Of a stretch of 47,401 bases of DNA, positions 15,513-28,300 are shown piece by piece. Origin of the DNA: Chara braunii. Lineage: Eukaryota; Streptophyta; Charophyceae; Charales; Characeae. The stretch lies in NCBI GenBank assembly GCA_003427395.1, contig BFEA01000191.1:1845604-1893004 (forward strand). Direction: 5' to 3'. Below the pieces are notes generated by a model that had not been told where the DNA came from, did no database searches, and saw only the letters and a program-made list of their open reading frames with translations. Position numbers and translations under genes: made by a program. How positions within the stretch are numbered: position 1 is the stretch's first letter; each line of letters opens with the position of its first letter.

Positions 15513-16899
15513 GGAAGATGGTAGTAGTTCAAAAATATCAAGAAAAAAAAAAAGTGTTTATTAAAGAAGTGGTATTGTGTGTTTCTTTCACCTTTGAAAT
15601 GAGTCATAAGGGTATCAATCATTTGCTCTTTTTGCCTCTACACAAGGTATTACGCCACCTACTTGGCACTTCATGCACCAGGGAATCGGCCTCGTGTGTT
15701 CGACATGCTAACAACTTAAATGGAATAGAATGAGCCAACTTACTGCACACTTGCAAATTAAGTTAAAAAATCACATGTCAGCATGTTTTCTTCATTTATT
15801 TACATTTTTTGTGATTGTTAAAATGGATGTATTTTATATTGAGTATATGTTTTTATGAATTGGTTTCAACTTCAAGTTCTTTGGAATAAGGTTAAATATA
15901 TTTTTCATTTACCTCTAATTTCTCGACAATGGATACGAATATAATATATTAGTTGTACTTCAGTAGAACAATTGACTTACCGTGAGAGCACGGTGCGCAG
16001 CCCGTAGTTTGATTGTAGATGTGGCTAAAGAAGGGTAAGGTAGTGATTATGCTATATTTATGATTTTTCATGTTCACTATACACAATTTCAATAGTGGGG
16101 GGGGGGGGGGGGGGGTCCGACTGGTGCCTTATTCATGATGTTCATGGACCAGGTTTCCAACAGATGTCACTCCCCACCTATAGCCATTAATATTTTATCG
16201 CAAGTCCATTATATGAGGATGTTCATATCATCTCCTTTAGTGGTATGAAGTGAATTTTTTTATTTTGGTGGGGAAAGGGGAAGTGTGCATATGTTTGCAT
16301 GTATACACATGTGTATGTGAGAGTACGTAAGTGTGTGTATGTGTATGTGTGAGAGAGAGAGGGAGAGTTCTGCAGCATGTCAGTGGTAAGGAACATAATG
16401 ACACGTGCTAACCTATAAAAAAGAAAATTAATGTTTTATTATAATTTAAAAAAAATTGCAACATTTGAATTAAAAAAATATGTATTGTATTCAAATACAA
16501 AGCGCATGTCGTGTATTCGAAGTCCGCATCTATTTGATAAAATTGTACCCACATTGTTTCAATTTAGAAATATTAAGCTGAAGGATCGTGGACTCCTCTA
16601 CCTCCTACAAACAACTACCGGTCCTCCGCAAGATACGATTGTTCATTCCTCATGAATTGCCCCCCACCAAATTCACCACTAACAATATTTTTTGTATCAT
16701 CATATACATATAAAAAATGATACATGAATGCTTAACAACTTTCATAATTTTATGAGTTATTCTTTTTGGAAACATTCAAAGTATTATCTTACTATTGAAA
16801 CAGTGAATTAAAATTTTATATAAATTAGCAACGTCGATAAAATTTGTCTAGTTGGGTGGTACACTTGAGTAACTATTAGTGAATCAAGTATGATATAAA
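15513..16899. other. No gene recognised; AT-rich
   Basis: AT content rises from about 15750. Landmarks are a 19-base G-run at 16097-16115, a GT/GA-rich tract at 16285-16370 and a further palindromic-family copy at 16480-16522. Frames are short and unconvincing. Confidence 0.45.
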
Positions 16900-16908
16900 G
16901 TTTGTATC

Positions 16909-17204
16909 TATGCTACAAGAGTGGTTCATGACTACTTGCCCGGCCAGAGAAAAAATGAATTAAAAATTAAAAAATTAAACATTAAAAATTAATTTATATT
17001 TTTATTTTAAATTTGGTAAGGAACTTCAATGTGACTATGCGATAAAAGTTGTTTAGTTTATTTTTTTTGATGACATAATTATTTTTATAATTTTTATATT
17101 TATATTTATTTATTTATTTATTTTGTTGGAACCTTCTGTGATCCTTGCATCACCGGACCGTCCGGAAAAATAGGATGACCCGGGCGGCCCGGATGGTAGC
17201 CTAG
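16909..17204. mobile_element. Non-autonomous Mutator-like MITE, copy a
   Basis: About 296 bp, ending GTAGCCTAG and beginning TATGCTAC as the mirrored terminus. It is flanked by GTTTGTATC (16900-16908) and GTTTTTATC (17205-17213), a 9-bp target duplication with one mismatch. The interior is shared with copies at 18768 and 19226: CTTGCCCGGCC near the left end, a middle containing AAAAGTTGTTTAGTTTA, and a right end with ATAGG-TGACCCGGGC. No coding capacity. Confidence 0.7.
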
Positions 17205-17412
17205 GTTTTTATCGAATAAGATTAATTTAATGAAATGTAGGGTGTACTAATTTATATTTTTTTAAAAAAATGCATTTTTTTTTAATAAATAAAACTTTGA
17301 CCTCACACAAAATAAATAATATGTTAAACAAATTAGTTTTATTCATTTTCGCAAAGATTGAACAACTTATGTATTTCCCTACTTATTACGTGTTTATAAT
17401 AGAGGTTTCAAT

Positions 17413-18592
17413 CAGGTTTGGCGGCGTTCGGGACGTGTCGAACGCCCGAACCCAAGCGCCCGAACGTACGGGACCCCTTCGAAAGGTGTTCGGCCGTTCG
17501 GGAGGCCCCCCCCCCCAAAAAAAAAACAAAACAAAAAAACGTTGTCAAAAAATTCCGAAAAACAAATATGTTATGGAGAACAATAAACTAAACAATATTT
17601 TTAGGAACACTACATCTAAATTCTTTATCAAATTTGAATTAAAAATCAAATACAGAAAATAAACACTATGATAAAAATAAGAAAAAATAAAAAGAGAATT
17701 AAAGTAAGTGAGTGTGCCAACACTTTTTCGACACCGCTATCTTTGCAGATTTTTAATTATTTTTTGGCATTGACAAATGCCCTGAAAATTTACAGCTATG
17801 TAGTTTACATAATCAATAACTCATTAAAAAGTTTTCAAAAAATAATAAAATGTTTTAGGCCCCGAAATAAAGTGAAAACAAAAAGTTAAAAGTGAAAAAA
17901 AAAACAAAATAGTGAGTGAGCGAGCAAGTTTTGACACCCCCATCTTTGACGATTTTTAATGTTTTTTTGGATTAGCAGAATATCTTCGAAATTTATAGGC
18001 ATGTAGGTTACATCATAAAGAACTCACAAAAAAACATTCCCAAAAAAAACGTATTTTTAAGTCATAAAAAATGTTTTGGCGGGGGCCAAACCTGGAGGTG
18101 TTCGGCCCCCGAATAAGACCCCGAACGCCCGAACGTTCGGGGGCCAGCCCGAGGCACAAGAGGTTAATGGGGCATCAGGTTTTCAGGATTGAAATTTCTG
18201 AAATTAGGGTTTGGGGCTCAATTTTTTTTTTTTTTTTTAATTTCAAGTTTTTGCTATATATGCATTTTGATAGGGTTGCCGTATATGAAATTTGGGGTTA
18301 TTTGGAGTTTTAGAATTTGCGCTATTAAGATTTCTGAAATTTCTGAAATTGGTCGAGTTTTTTTTTGGCCAAATTTCATGGAAATGCACCTTTGACTTGC
18401 TGTTTTATATGTTTTTAATTGTTTTTTTTAGGGTTTTTTTCTGTGATGGGGTCGTAAGAAGTGCACTTTATAGATTGGTGTGAAGTGTTGTTAAAATGAC
18501 TGTCTGATTTTCTTATAAATGGGCATGAAAAATGGGTGCTCGGTTAACCTGCTCTCGCCCGGGGGACCCCGAACGTTCGGTCAGGTAACCTT
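17413..18592. mobile_element. Non-autonomous Mutator-like element, 1.18 kb
   Basis: Flanked on both sides by the exact 9-bp sequence GGTTTCAAT (17404-17412 and 18593-18601). Both ends are rich in CGTTCGG/CCGAACG words, and the right end read inward begins AAGGTTACC. The interior holds a ~205-bp tandem duplication (equivalent points 17706 and 17911), each unit containing CATCTTTG-GATTTTTAAT. Relative to the 735-bp copy at 19746 it carries about 430 extra bp (about 18145-18560). No transposase frame. 9-bp duplications and CG-rich terminal motifs fit the Mutator superfamily. Confidence 0.75.
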
Positions 18593-18767
18593 GGTTTCAA
18601 TAATATAATGAAAGTTCAACTGAGTATCAAACACATACTATTTTTTATAGGCACAATGGATCTCGATTGTGGTTGTATCGAAGTTTTTAATTTTTGTTTG
18701 ATGCTCTTTTTTAATTATATTATGGAATAATAAACACATATATTTTTTTAAGTTAATAACTTATAAT

Positions 18768-19032
18768 CTAGGCTACTAGAGTGGGTCAGGTGCACTTGCC
18801 CGCCCAGGCAAAAAAAAAAAGAAAAAAAAAAAAACTTTTATTTTAAATTTGGTAAAGAATTTTGATTTGATCATAAGGCAAAAGTTGTTTAGTTTATTTT
18901 TATATATAACATAATTTGTTTTTAAGCTTTTTTGGATTTTTTTTTTTTTTTCTTGGTTGGGACCTTACCTTGTGCTTGCCCGACTGGGCTGCCTGGGAAA
19001 TAGGGTGACCTGGGCGGCCGGCTGGTGTCATA
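18768..19032. mobile_element. Non-autonomous Mutator-like MITE, copy b
   Basis: About 265 bp starting CTAGGCTAC, flanked by ACTTATAAT (18759-18767) and ACTTATGAT (19033-19041), a 9-bp duplication with one mismatch. It shares with copies a and c the inner CTTGCCCG-CC block, the GGCAAAAGTTGTTTAGTTTA block, a T-rich run and the right-end TAGGGTGACCTGGGC block. Confidence 0.75.
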
Positions 19033-19225
19033 ACTTATGATTGAATATCATTAGTGTTATATTTGTATTAATAAAATATATATATATATATTTTTTTACT
19101 TTTATACATTTCATGAGACTATTTTTAAGATAAAGCAGCCTCTTATATATACTTTCACAAATATGTCATGTCATTTACTATCTCAGTGTTCTCTAAACAA
19201 AAAATATTTATATTGTATTTTTAAC

Positions 19226-19379
19226 CTAGGCTACGAGAGTGATCCACGCTCACTTGCCCGGCCTGGCTAAAAAAAATAAAAATAAGAAAATTTAGAATTT
19301 ATTTTTATTCTTATTCTGAAAAAAAATATCGATTTGACACAGAGGCCAAAGTTGTTCAGTTTAATTTTCTGTATAACAT

Positions 19380-19423
<44 letters not shown>

Positions 19424-19424
19424 N

Positions 19425-19467
<43 letters not shown>

Positions 19468-19532
19468 CGGACCTTTCATAGCCCTTGCACGTGTTGGCCA
19501 CCTGGGACCCGGGCAACCCGACCGGTAACCTA
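19226..19532. mobile_element. Non-autonomous Mutator-like MITE, copy c
   Basis: About 307 bp, beginning CTAGGCTACGAG and ending GGTAACCTA. It is flanked by an exact 9-bp duplication, ATTTTTAAC (19217-19225 and 19533-19541). It carries an expanded T-run (19383-19467, with one undetermined base at 19424) where copies a and b have shorter T-rich tracts. Confidence 0.8.
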
Positions 19533-19745
19533 ATTTTTAACTAATTAGATAGCTATACAATGGAGAGGGATTTCATATATATTGTTTATACGAAAAAATA
19601 CAAAACCACAATGAAAAAAATAAAAATAAAAATATAGATAGTAAGATTATTATTTTGACATAAAAGTAGTGAATATAATGTATGGTTTATGATCATTTTG
19701 AAGTTCGTTGGTTTATTCTTATCATAAGATTTTATAGTGACAGTT

Positions 19746-20480
19746 AGGGTAACCGTCTTTCGGGACGGGCCGAACGCCCGAATGTATGGGACCCCTGGGG
19801 GATGCATTCGGTCGTTCGGGCCGAACGCGGACCCAAAAAAAGAAAAAAAGAAAGAAAAAAAGTCATCAAAAAAATCTGAAAAAAAAATATATGTTATGAA
19901 AAAAAATAAATTAAACAAGATTTGTCTGAGCATTACGTCCGAATTCCTTACGAAATTTGAAATAAAAATAAAATACGGAAAATAAATATTAATAATAAAA
20001 ATAAATAAAAATAAAAAGAGAATTAAACTTAGTGAGTGCACGAACATGTTTTCGACACCGCCATCTTTGGTGATTTTTTTTTTTTTATCACAACTAAATG
20101 CCTTGAAAATTTACAGATGTGTACTTTACATAATACAAAACCTACTAAAAAAATTTCAAAAAATAGTAAAATTGTTTAGACCCCGAACTAAAGTGAAAAC
20201 AAAAAGTAAAAAGTGAAAAAACACGTGGGTGAGTACGTTTTGACACCTCAATCTTTGGCGATTTTTAATTCGTTTTTGGCTTAGCCAAATGACTTGAAAA
20301 TTTACAGGCATGTACCCCAAGTCATAGAGAACTCGCAAAACAAAACTAAGAAAAAAATAATTAGTTTTAGGCTCCGAAATAAGTTTTGGCGGAGGCCGAA
20401 CGCCGTAGGGTTCGGACCCCGAACGCCTGTACATACGGAGGTCTGCCCGGGGACCTCCGTACGTACGGGCTGGTGACCCT
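19746..20480. mobile_element. Non-autonomous Mutator-like element, 735 bp
   Basis: Starts AGGGTAACC and ends GGTGACCCT, a short terminal inverted repeat with one mismatch. Flanks GTGACAGTT and GTGATAGTA agree at 7 of 9 positions, an eroded target duplication. The interior matches 17413-18145 block by block, including the internal duplication and the CGAACGCCCGAA/TTCGGGCCGAACG ends. Confidence 0.7.
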
Positions 20481-21829
20481 GGTGATAGTAGTATTTAAAT
20501 ATTATTTAAATATGTTGTATATAATTATTTTATGTTTAATGTGAATATTAATTCGTCTATGCAAAATTGAAATCAGTGTTGGATCTCAATTTTCTCTCAT
20601 TTAAAAAAAAAATATTTTTATAATTACTTTGAACATTATTAGTTTGATAAAACGGCTTTTTGTTCCGACTTACGTAACTGCAATCTTTGTAATTCTTTGA
20701 ATTGTTTTTTATGAGGTGATTACAACTTATATAAAAATCATATATTGTATTATAGTGTGTAACTTTATTTTCTTAAATGTTTTTCGAGACAGATTAAGTC
20801 CAACTTTTTGTTGCTTTGAGGTCATCCATGCTTATATTGATAACTTATAAAGCATTTTAATTATGAGAGTTTGAGTATAATTTATTTGAGTTGAATCCTA
20901 CATTATCTCTGTTTGACTTATTTTTGTATACATTATCGATTTTATAATGTTTACTTTTATGTTATACAATTTTTGTGCAACATCTACCTTTATAAATTTT
21001 AAATATACGAATGAGATATCGATGTTCAGTTATTACTGGTCATACAATTATTAATTTAAGGATTGAAATTCAATTATCGCATAAAAATAATAATATTGTT
21101 TTTCACTTACTTAAAACTGATGATACGTCACTTAGCTTTCATGTAACTTAGCATTATAAACACGTTATTATGTTCATGATTGATTTTCAATATTATAATA
21201 ACTATAATTTGGAATGAAGGATTAAATTTGTGCATTGTTTGAATCTTAATCAGTTTGATAGTGCACTGATAAATTGAATCTCTATTTCAATATGATGTTT
21301 TGTCGTGAATTAACAATAATTGTCATAATTGTTTTATTAAATATCAGTTGTAATAAAAACAATGAAGCGTGTCAAACAAAATTAAGAAGTTGTTGTTATT
21401 TAAATGCAAACTCATTTGTTTAAATCTTGATCAATTTGATAGTGCACTAATAAATTGAATCCATATTTAAATATGATGTTTTATCTTAAACTAACAACAG
21501 TTGTCATAATCGTTTTATCAAATATCAGTTGTAATTTAAAAAAATGAAGTGTGTCAAACAAAATTAACAAGTTGGTGTTATTTAAATACAAAGTCAGTAT
21601 TGCTTCACGAATGCTTCACTTAAATTTATGTTTATAGTTGTAAGTTGAGATTAGGTAAGCAACATGCAAAAAATTGACAATAATATTACCTCATTAATAA
21701 TAATCGAGTAACTAAACCAATTAAAAAGTATTTAATATTTTATTAGAATGATGCATCTATAATTATTTACCATCATCATAATATGATGTTGTTTTTTTCA
21801 GTCTTATTTCCGCATGCACAAGAAATCAT
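20481..21829. other. No gene recognised; AT-rich, includes a 181-bp tandem duplication
   Basis: A diverged tandem duplication with a 181-bp offset spans about 21228-21595. Equivalent points are GAATCTTAATCAGTTTGATA at 21241 and AAATCTTGATCAATTTGATA at 21422. Frames are all shorter than 80 codons. Confidence 0.5.
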
Positions 21830-21985
21830 ATCGGTCATGTCATGCGCAAGATTGATAATAACTCGTAGATACTATAGTTCACCGAAGTGCACCTCTTACA
21901 CATGCTCATAGTCCTCTATGACAACGTAGGGCTTACGAGAGACGCAACTTTTCTCTGCCCATTAAGTTGCCACCTTTCTTTTACT
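21830..21985 (-). mobile_element. Fragment of an LTR related to 28301-29531
   Basis: The segment around CTATGACAACGTAGGGCTTACGAGAG, continuing into a GTTGCCACC box, aligns by eye with 28430-28500 in the same orientation. It is short and diverged. Confidence 0.4.
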
Positions 21986-22299
21986 GTCACATCCTTTCAT
22001 GATTATTTATTCATATGCTATGACTTTCATTTATCATGCGAAAAATGAGTTAGACAAAGTTTCTGTCATTTGATATAACATAAGTGTATGAGCGGTAAAA
22101 CGCTTATCTCTAACCACTAAATATGTCGGGCCTCGAAAAACGCTATACTCCTAGGCCGACTTGCGATTTAAATCGATTAAAACTGATGAACTTTCGGGCA
22201 TACCTTATTTCCACTTCCTGCATTAAGTGTTACTTAATTTTGTTTGCATAAAAAAAGTAGGTTGTCACTCACATAAATTATATAATATTTTATTGGGCG

Positions 22300-23480
22300 G
22301 TGGGTCCATCGAGAGCATCGACTCTGGACATCGGAAACTTTTCCCGTAGTGTCACACATGTTGCTTATCCGACTCGCATGGACTTGTTGGGCATGGATAT
22401 TGCTCCAACCAAGTGTCCCATTTGCACCTCTCACGATACTCCACAACAATAAAGGGTTCTGTAAGGTATAACTTACTTTCGTCCAATAGGGGGGTATCCC
22501 CACCTTTCGACAGATGTATCCACGTCTAGCTACTAGTTCACACATTATAACTCTTACTTGCCACACTGGAGGTGAACTAGCCTAGGGCATTGTATAAGTT
22601 ACTACCATATGTAGCACTATGATAGTAGTGTATATGAGAATTTAGTTGGTAGTGATTTGTGTCCTTAGGACATTGAACTTATAAGTTGATCTGTCAAGGT
22701 GTAACTTTGTCATCAATGCGGTCCGCTTGGACATATGGATACCCATATTAACTTATTCCTTCGAGCGGTGACTCACGATGACTTGCACTGCCACTTATAA
22801 ATAAACCCTAGTCGTCGAGAGTCGGATTATGCTCGCTATCATGGGAACCCTCAAGGCATTGTCTTACGATGCTTACTTACTTGAGATCATACCTGGTGGT
22901 CAAGTTCTGATGCGATGCTCAAGGAGATGTTGAGGAGCATCGTGGGGTCTTTCCTTGAGACGTTCGATGATCAGTATTCAATCGAGCACCCTTACAACTT
23001 TCGTTGTCTGGTGATTTTAAATATATGAGGGTTGCATACGCGCATCATATTGTTGCCTACAACGAATAACAATATCACATTGCATATTGCTGATAAACAT
23101 GTAAACGAACAGAGTGTCACTGCGATTATTGGGACTAGGTAAAGGACACGAGCCACACGATAGTAGGTGTTTGAGGCACCTAACCACAAGGATGCATGCT
23201 TAAGTGGCGAGTTGAGTCGCTATATCCTAATGACATCACAACCACATATATCAACGACATATATGAGTTGAGTTTCCACATTCTAGTGACATCACAACCA
23301 CATATATGAGTTGAGTCCCCACATACTAATAACACTGTGACCACAACCATATATATGAGCGACGACATTCTTGCCCTCAAACTCATGCTTTGACTTGGGT
23401 TCGGGGTTTTCGTCACACTCAATTTTGAATAGGTTAGGCATAGTTATTAAGTGACAGTTTCCTTGACGACTCTTTGGCAC
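22300..23480 (-). mobile_element. Diverged LTR related to 28301-29531; outer limit uncertain
   Basis: The stretch 22450-22585 aligns with 28455-28590, with shared order of AGGTAYAACTTAC, GGGG-GTATCCCCACC, GTATCC-CGTC-GGCTAC-AG and GGAGGTGAAC-AGCC. The segments nearer 22300 and a TATAAATAAACC box near 22795 occupy positions equivalent to those in the better copy. The rest is too diverged to place. Short imperfect repeats (ACATCACAACCACATATAT and relatives) occur at 23230-23360. Confidence 0.4.
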
Positions 23481-24175
23481 AGTAGCACGATCCCATTACT
23501 ACTTGTGTACTCCTATACAATACTATGTAGACGTGCCATACACTTATGGGGTCAACTTTTTTACTATCATTGGTTGTCCTACTACCCTCTGGCTACTGGT
23601 GATTCATTTTATCATTTTTTCATAACTTAATAAGTCAAATTCTCTAACATGCATACCTTAAGGGCTTATAGATAACCTAAGGACCTTTCAAAAGGAACTA
23701 CGTCACGAATGGGTGGTACCTTACCCCCTTAAAGTTCGATGTAGGGTTTAAGTGTTAAGGGGGGCGAGGAAGAGTCGGCAGTCCGACCGATTATCAGAGG
23801 ATAATAATGATTGCAGTTCGGTTGAACTCTTCACAAAGTCACACGATCGTTCGTCCTCCTAATGGTGTCCCATTGCACATGAAAAGTCAAAAAAAAAACA
23901 AACTTATTCGGTCTTAAGTAGGCAATTATCATATTTCATAAACTTTAAGCTCTCCCTTTCACAAATGGTTAATAGGCAGTGTCATTTTCGATGAATTTTC
24001 ATTGAAATTACCATGTTTCCCTGATTTTTTTTTTTTTTCGGTGATATATAGGTGCTTTATAGTACATTTGTATCTTGTTTCGACGTATTTAGACCAGTAA
24101 CGAAAACATTGGCTAAAACACCGAATTCAAATTAAAATTTAGCGAAATCCGAAAACTACTCAGAATACGGTTTGA

Positions 24176-24224
<49 letters not shown>

Positions 24225-25841
24225 TATGAACCTGCATTGTTTGTTCACAAAAGTTTTGACAACATTGTTTATGGTGATGTGGCGAAAAACCTCAAATATT
24301 TGGTATTCCATTAAGCATCTTTCATTTTTTTTTCTCAACACCCTCTCTCTCCTTAATCCTCTCTCATATTCATTCTCATCACCCTGTCTCTCTCCATCTT
24401 CTTCGGTATGAGGTTCGTCTCTCTCATTGTTCGCCCGACTTTTCCTCCTTTCCTCCCTTTCACTTCTTAGTCTTATTGCCGTTGCAACGACGTAGGATTC
24501 TAATCACTTCACGGTCGTCTTTTTCCTTATAAGCTAATACGGCAACCATTTATCACTGCTCTGACTCTCACATTTCTCCATAGGTTGCCTTTCCACTCAT
24601 TGGCTTCCACGACAAATTGATAACTTAACCTTGATATTGACATTAACCATGTATTATCCTGTAAGTTGTCGTTCTACTTATGAGTTTTTGCGGTAACCAG
24701 ATATTACCACTATTGATTTTAATCTGCATTTCAACTTAAACAATGTATTACATTCCACTCGGGGCTTCCACGAGAATCCAGTACTATTAAACAACGATTT
24801 GTTCAAACATATATTGTTTGAAGTTTAAACTTTGAACAAAATTTAAACCTATTTATTTGACCCTCAAAACATCATCGTTCTAGCTCCTTACGGTCCTCCT
24901 TGGATGTACCTGAACTTTAGTTAAGTCTAAAGACTATAAACGGATCCTCATAAGATAAACATTGATATTTTTGGATCAAATCAATAATTTTCAATTTTAT
25001 TGGAAAAATATAAAATGTTTATTTTTATGAAATCTTTATTATTACTTTTCATTTTAACCTTAACAAAAACTTCAATGATAGGTTGCCCTTCCACTTAGTG
25101 CTTTCACCGTAACCTCATACTATTACCTGTAAGTTTTTTAACATTAATTTAAATAAAATCCGCAACTTCAATGAGAGATTGTTTTTCCAGTAAATATCAT
25201 GTATGACTACCTTGGACCTTAATGTAGATCAAAACTTAACTGACATGTTGCCCTGGAACTTGATGCTTCCGTGATAATTTGATATTATAATTTTACCTTA
25301 AACCAACTCTCATGTCATTAAAACATTTCTGAGACCAGTAACACTAGTTCATGAGAGCTACTAGTTTCACAGTCTGGATAATCGATAGAGTGCAAAAAAT
25401 AAAAAATGCGTCGAATTGTCACTGCTAGTTATTTAGCGATTCAAACTATTTTTTAAAAATACAAAAAAATCAAATAGTAAATTTATAGGTCTCAAAGTTG
25501 TAGATTTTTTAATGCATTTATTTGTATGTGCGAAAAATCACGGACGTCGAAATACTTTTTTACTATTTTCGTTAGTCTGAGATAGTAAGAAAATCAATCG
25601 TACGTTTGTGTCAAGCCTCCAACGGGGAAATATGCAGGAGGTGCATTTAACAACAGATGCAGTAACTGCTACAGCAAGTGGGCGATACAAGTCAAGGGTC
25701 AGTCGGTAGCTTGAGCACGAATGTGGTTGCTATGGGGTTCCCCATAACATGTTAATGAAAATAAAAAATGCCTGAAAAATTGCCCTGTCCATATTTGAAA
25801 GGTAATTGAATTGTTTGAGCTCAAAAGAAGTAGCCTTAAAC
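23481..25841. other. No gene recognised; poly-T run and degenerate repeats
   Basis: A 45-base T-run lies at 24178-24222. From about 24580 to 25290 a loosely conserved unit recurs at irregular spacing (near 24585, 24663, 24745, 25080 and 25245). It resembles GGTTGCC-TTCCACT-TGCTT-CACG-TAA-C-ATACTATTA. It is AT-rich throughout with no coding frame of note. Confidence 0.45.
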
Positions 25842-26175
25842 CACTAGTACCTTTGTCTGTTCGAAGATAGAAGGCCTCTGACCTTTCATGTGATAAAAAA
25901 TAAACGACGACCGTTGATTAGATTTATCAACGGCAGCCGGCCAATAAGACACTAACCCCACCCCGCGTCCGGGGGGACGTGTGGATGAGCGTATACATAA
26001 ATAAAATAAGCTGCTTGTTTTGTTGTGGCGGTTGCGTTGACTCTTTTGGGTGAGTTGCATTCTTAGCTCAGCTGGATAGAGCAACTAATTAACGGCAGCC
26101 GTTGTCGAGCCCAAACTCCTAAGAGTTTGGAGGTAGAGCAAAACTTATCGAAACCACACGACAAAGGTACCAGTG
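25842..26175. mobile_element. 334-bp terminal-inverted-repeat element containing a tRNA-like segment
   Basis: The left end CACTAGTACCTTTGTC mirrors the right end (CACTGGTACCTTTGTC when reversed) with one mismatch in 16. Possible TTAA flanks are present (25836-25839 and 26177-26180), but I cannot fix the target duplication. Inside, 26064-26112 resembles part of a tRNA. The superfamily is undecided: the CACTA-like left end is suggestive, but the right end reads CAGTG. Confidence 0.55.
26057..26130 (+). other. tRNA-like relic (A-box and partial B-box) plus adjoining hairpin
   Basis: TAGCTCAGCTGGATAGAGC at 26064-26082 is an excellent tRNA D-arm/A box, and TGTCGAGCCC at 26103-26112 is a partial B box at tRNA-like spacing. 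The intervening sequence and the lack of a T-arm partner and acceptor stem exclude a working tRNA. It is followed by an 8-bp hairpin, CCAAACTC ctaa GAGTTTGG (26111-26130). It is probably a tRNA-derived piece carried by the inverted-repeat element. Confidence 0.35.
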
Positions 26176-28300
26176 ATTAAAAAAAAAAAAAAAAAGTATA
26201 GAATCAATGGAACGATTGATTTTACCATAATTTTCTTCGCCTTGGAATGTCATAAACTAATCTACGTTTGTTCCCTAGAGGGATGATTTTTTTAGTACAA
26301 AATTTATTTTGGTCGGCTTTGAAAATTTCAACCAAACGTAAAAACACACATGATCCTTGTCCTTTAATACACACCTAAGAAAGATAGTTATCACAGTAAT
26401 GAAACATTTTTATAAGCATTAAAGATAAACTCGACAATAGTCAAAATAAATAAAATATGTTACTACTTCATAATCAGATATATATTTATCTTCATTCTAC
26501 AAAGCACACACAATTGTACTTCTTTTTTCAAATAACATTCGATTGAAGAAAGAGGATGAACAAAGTGAGTTAACTTAGGAGTCGAAGAAAACAATATGAA
26601 TAAAAAAATTTGGTCCAGGTTCAAAGTATAAGTCGTTAATTGATAGAGGTTTAAAGTTTGAGTCTTCAACTAACGAAGGTTTCCGCGTTTATTAATAACT
26701 TACATGAAAATTCATTAATTATACAATTCATAGTACAAACACTCAGTAAAACTTTTTATTTTTAAAGCACGTTCATAGTAAAAACGACGTTAAGCAAATG
26801 GTAGTTTGACTTAAAAAAAAAAAAAAAAAACGAGTCTGAGTCATTTACTTACACAAATTTATTTGTCCGATTTAATAACTAATTTTAAATGAAGAATCCG
26901 ACCTTGCACAAACCTCCTTGCTTAATAAGAAAGTAACATATCACCAACGAATCACCAAAGTGAATGCCTCAGGTAAATGGATGAAGAAGGTGAGTGTTAC
27001 TACCCCAAGTAGTGACAAAACAACCGCCGCTCACACCGTATCTTGTCCCAAATAGTCCTAAGAATATTTTCAGTAATGCATATTAGTAGTCCTAAACAAT
27101 ACCATATTATTACAAATATGTTTTAATGTAGACTAGTCAGTTTTGTTTCGTCCATAGTCTCAATGATAATAGTCAGTCCGAGGACTGTTCTAGATATACC
27201 CATAAGCCACATAGTGGCATTGATCACTTTAACAACTCTAAATAATCTCACACAATGAAGCTACAGGTACCACGTGCCCCTACAAAAAAATAGTGGTCCT
27301 AATCAATCCTAATTTGTCTCGGTGTGCTAAGATAACTCTCAGTCAACATCAACGACAATAAATGGTAAACGATCTTTGGCGCGTCGTTATACATAGTTCA
27401 AAAAATCTAAAAAATAACTATCATTACCCCACATCATCCCAATTGGTCCAACATAGTGATGTTAATAATCGCATGTGACCCCAAGTATTGCATTGCGAAT
27501 TGAAAAAAAAAAAAAAAAATGTTATCGTCGTTGTGCAGTTAAATAAATGTTATCTGTCGTACATGCATCACTTAAAAAAAAATAATGTTTTTGTTATGGT
27601 CACATATCAAAATTTTGGTAAAAATGTAAAACCAGTGCCCAAACACTAATACGTAGCCCAAGAAAACCTGAAAAAAAAAAAGGTAATTAAAAAAATAATT
27701 TGACACCCTGGTTACGTACCGCAAATCCAAAATCTGGTTGAAACAGTGAAAACATGGGATAGGGTGATATGACATCACATAAAATATGAATATAACGTCA
27801 ACTTTAGCCTCGTGGCCACCCTATCATGTACTGCAGACCATCAAAAAATAATGAGTACAGTAAAAACACGTTTTCGACCAAGTCATAACTCAAAATAATA
27901 ATAATTTTGCCCTGATACCAAAACCTAACCCAGAATATCAAGTACCACACCCAAAACAAAACCCAACAGCATAGACGTTTGTTGTTCCGTTAAGAACACA
28001 ACATCTTCCCTCAACGTAGTTAAATCTAAGCCGAAATTAATAAAAACATAATCATTGGTGAAACCACCAATACTATCGAGACACTTTCTCTGACCGAGGA
28101 AACACACTCCACGCTAAAAATTGACGAACCGACACAACATGATTTGGATAGCACCACCAACCATTTTGCTTCGGAGGTCGAACCCCAAACGTTATTGTGC
28201 ATATACGACAAGGGACCCCGACTAATGTACAAATGAAATATACATAGTTTAAAAATCTAACCTAAACTAATCACCCCTAACTACGATTTCGTCAAAACGG
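26176..28300. other. No gene recognised; AT-rich
   Basis: A-runs at 26179-26194, 26813-26830 and 27502-27519; otherwise unremarkable AT-rich DNA. The largest frames are about 68 codons. Next to 28300, read on the minus strand, CCGTTTTGACG could be an eroded remnant of the tRNA-Asp primer binding site seen intact at 37371, which would make this decayed retroelement interior. Confidence 0.4.
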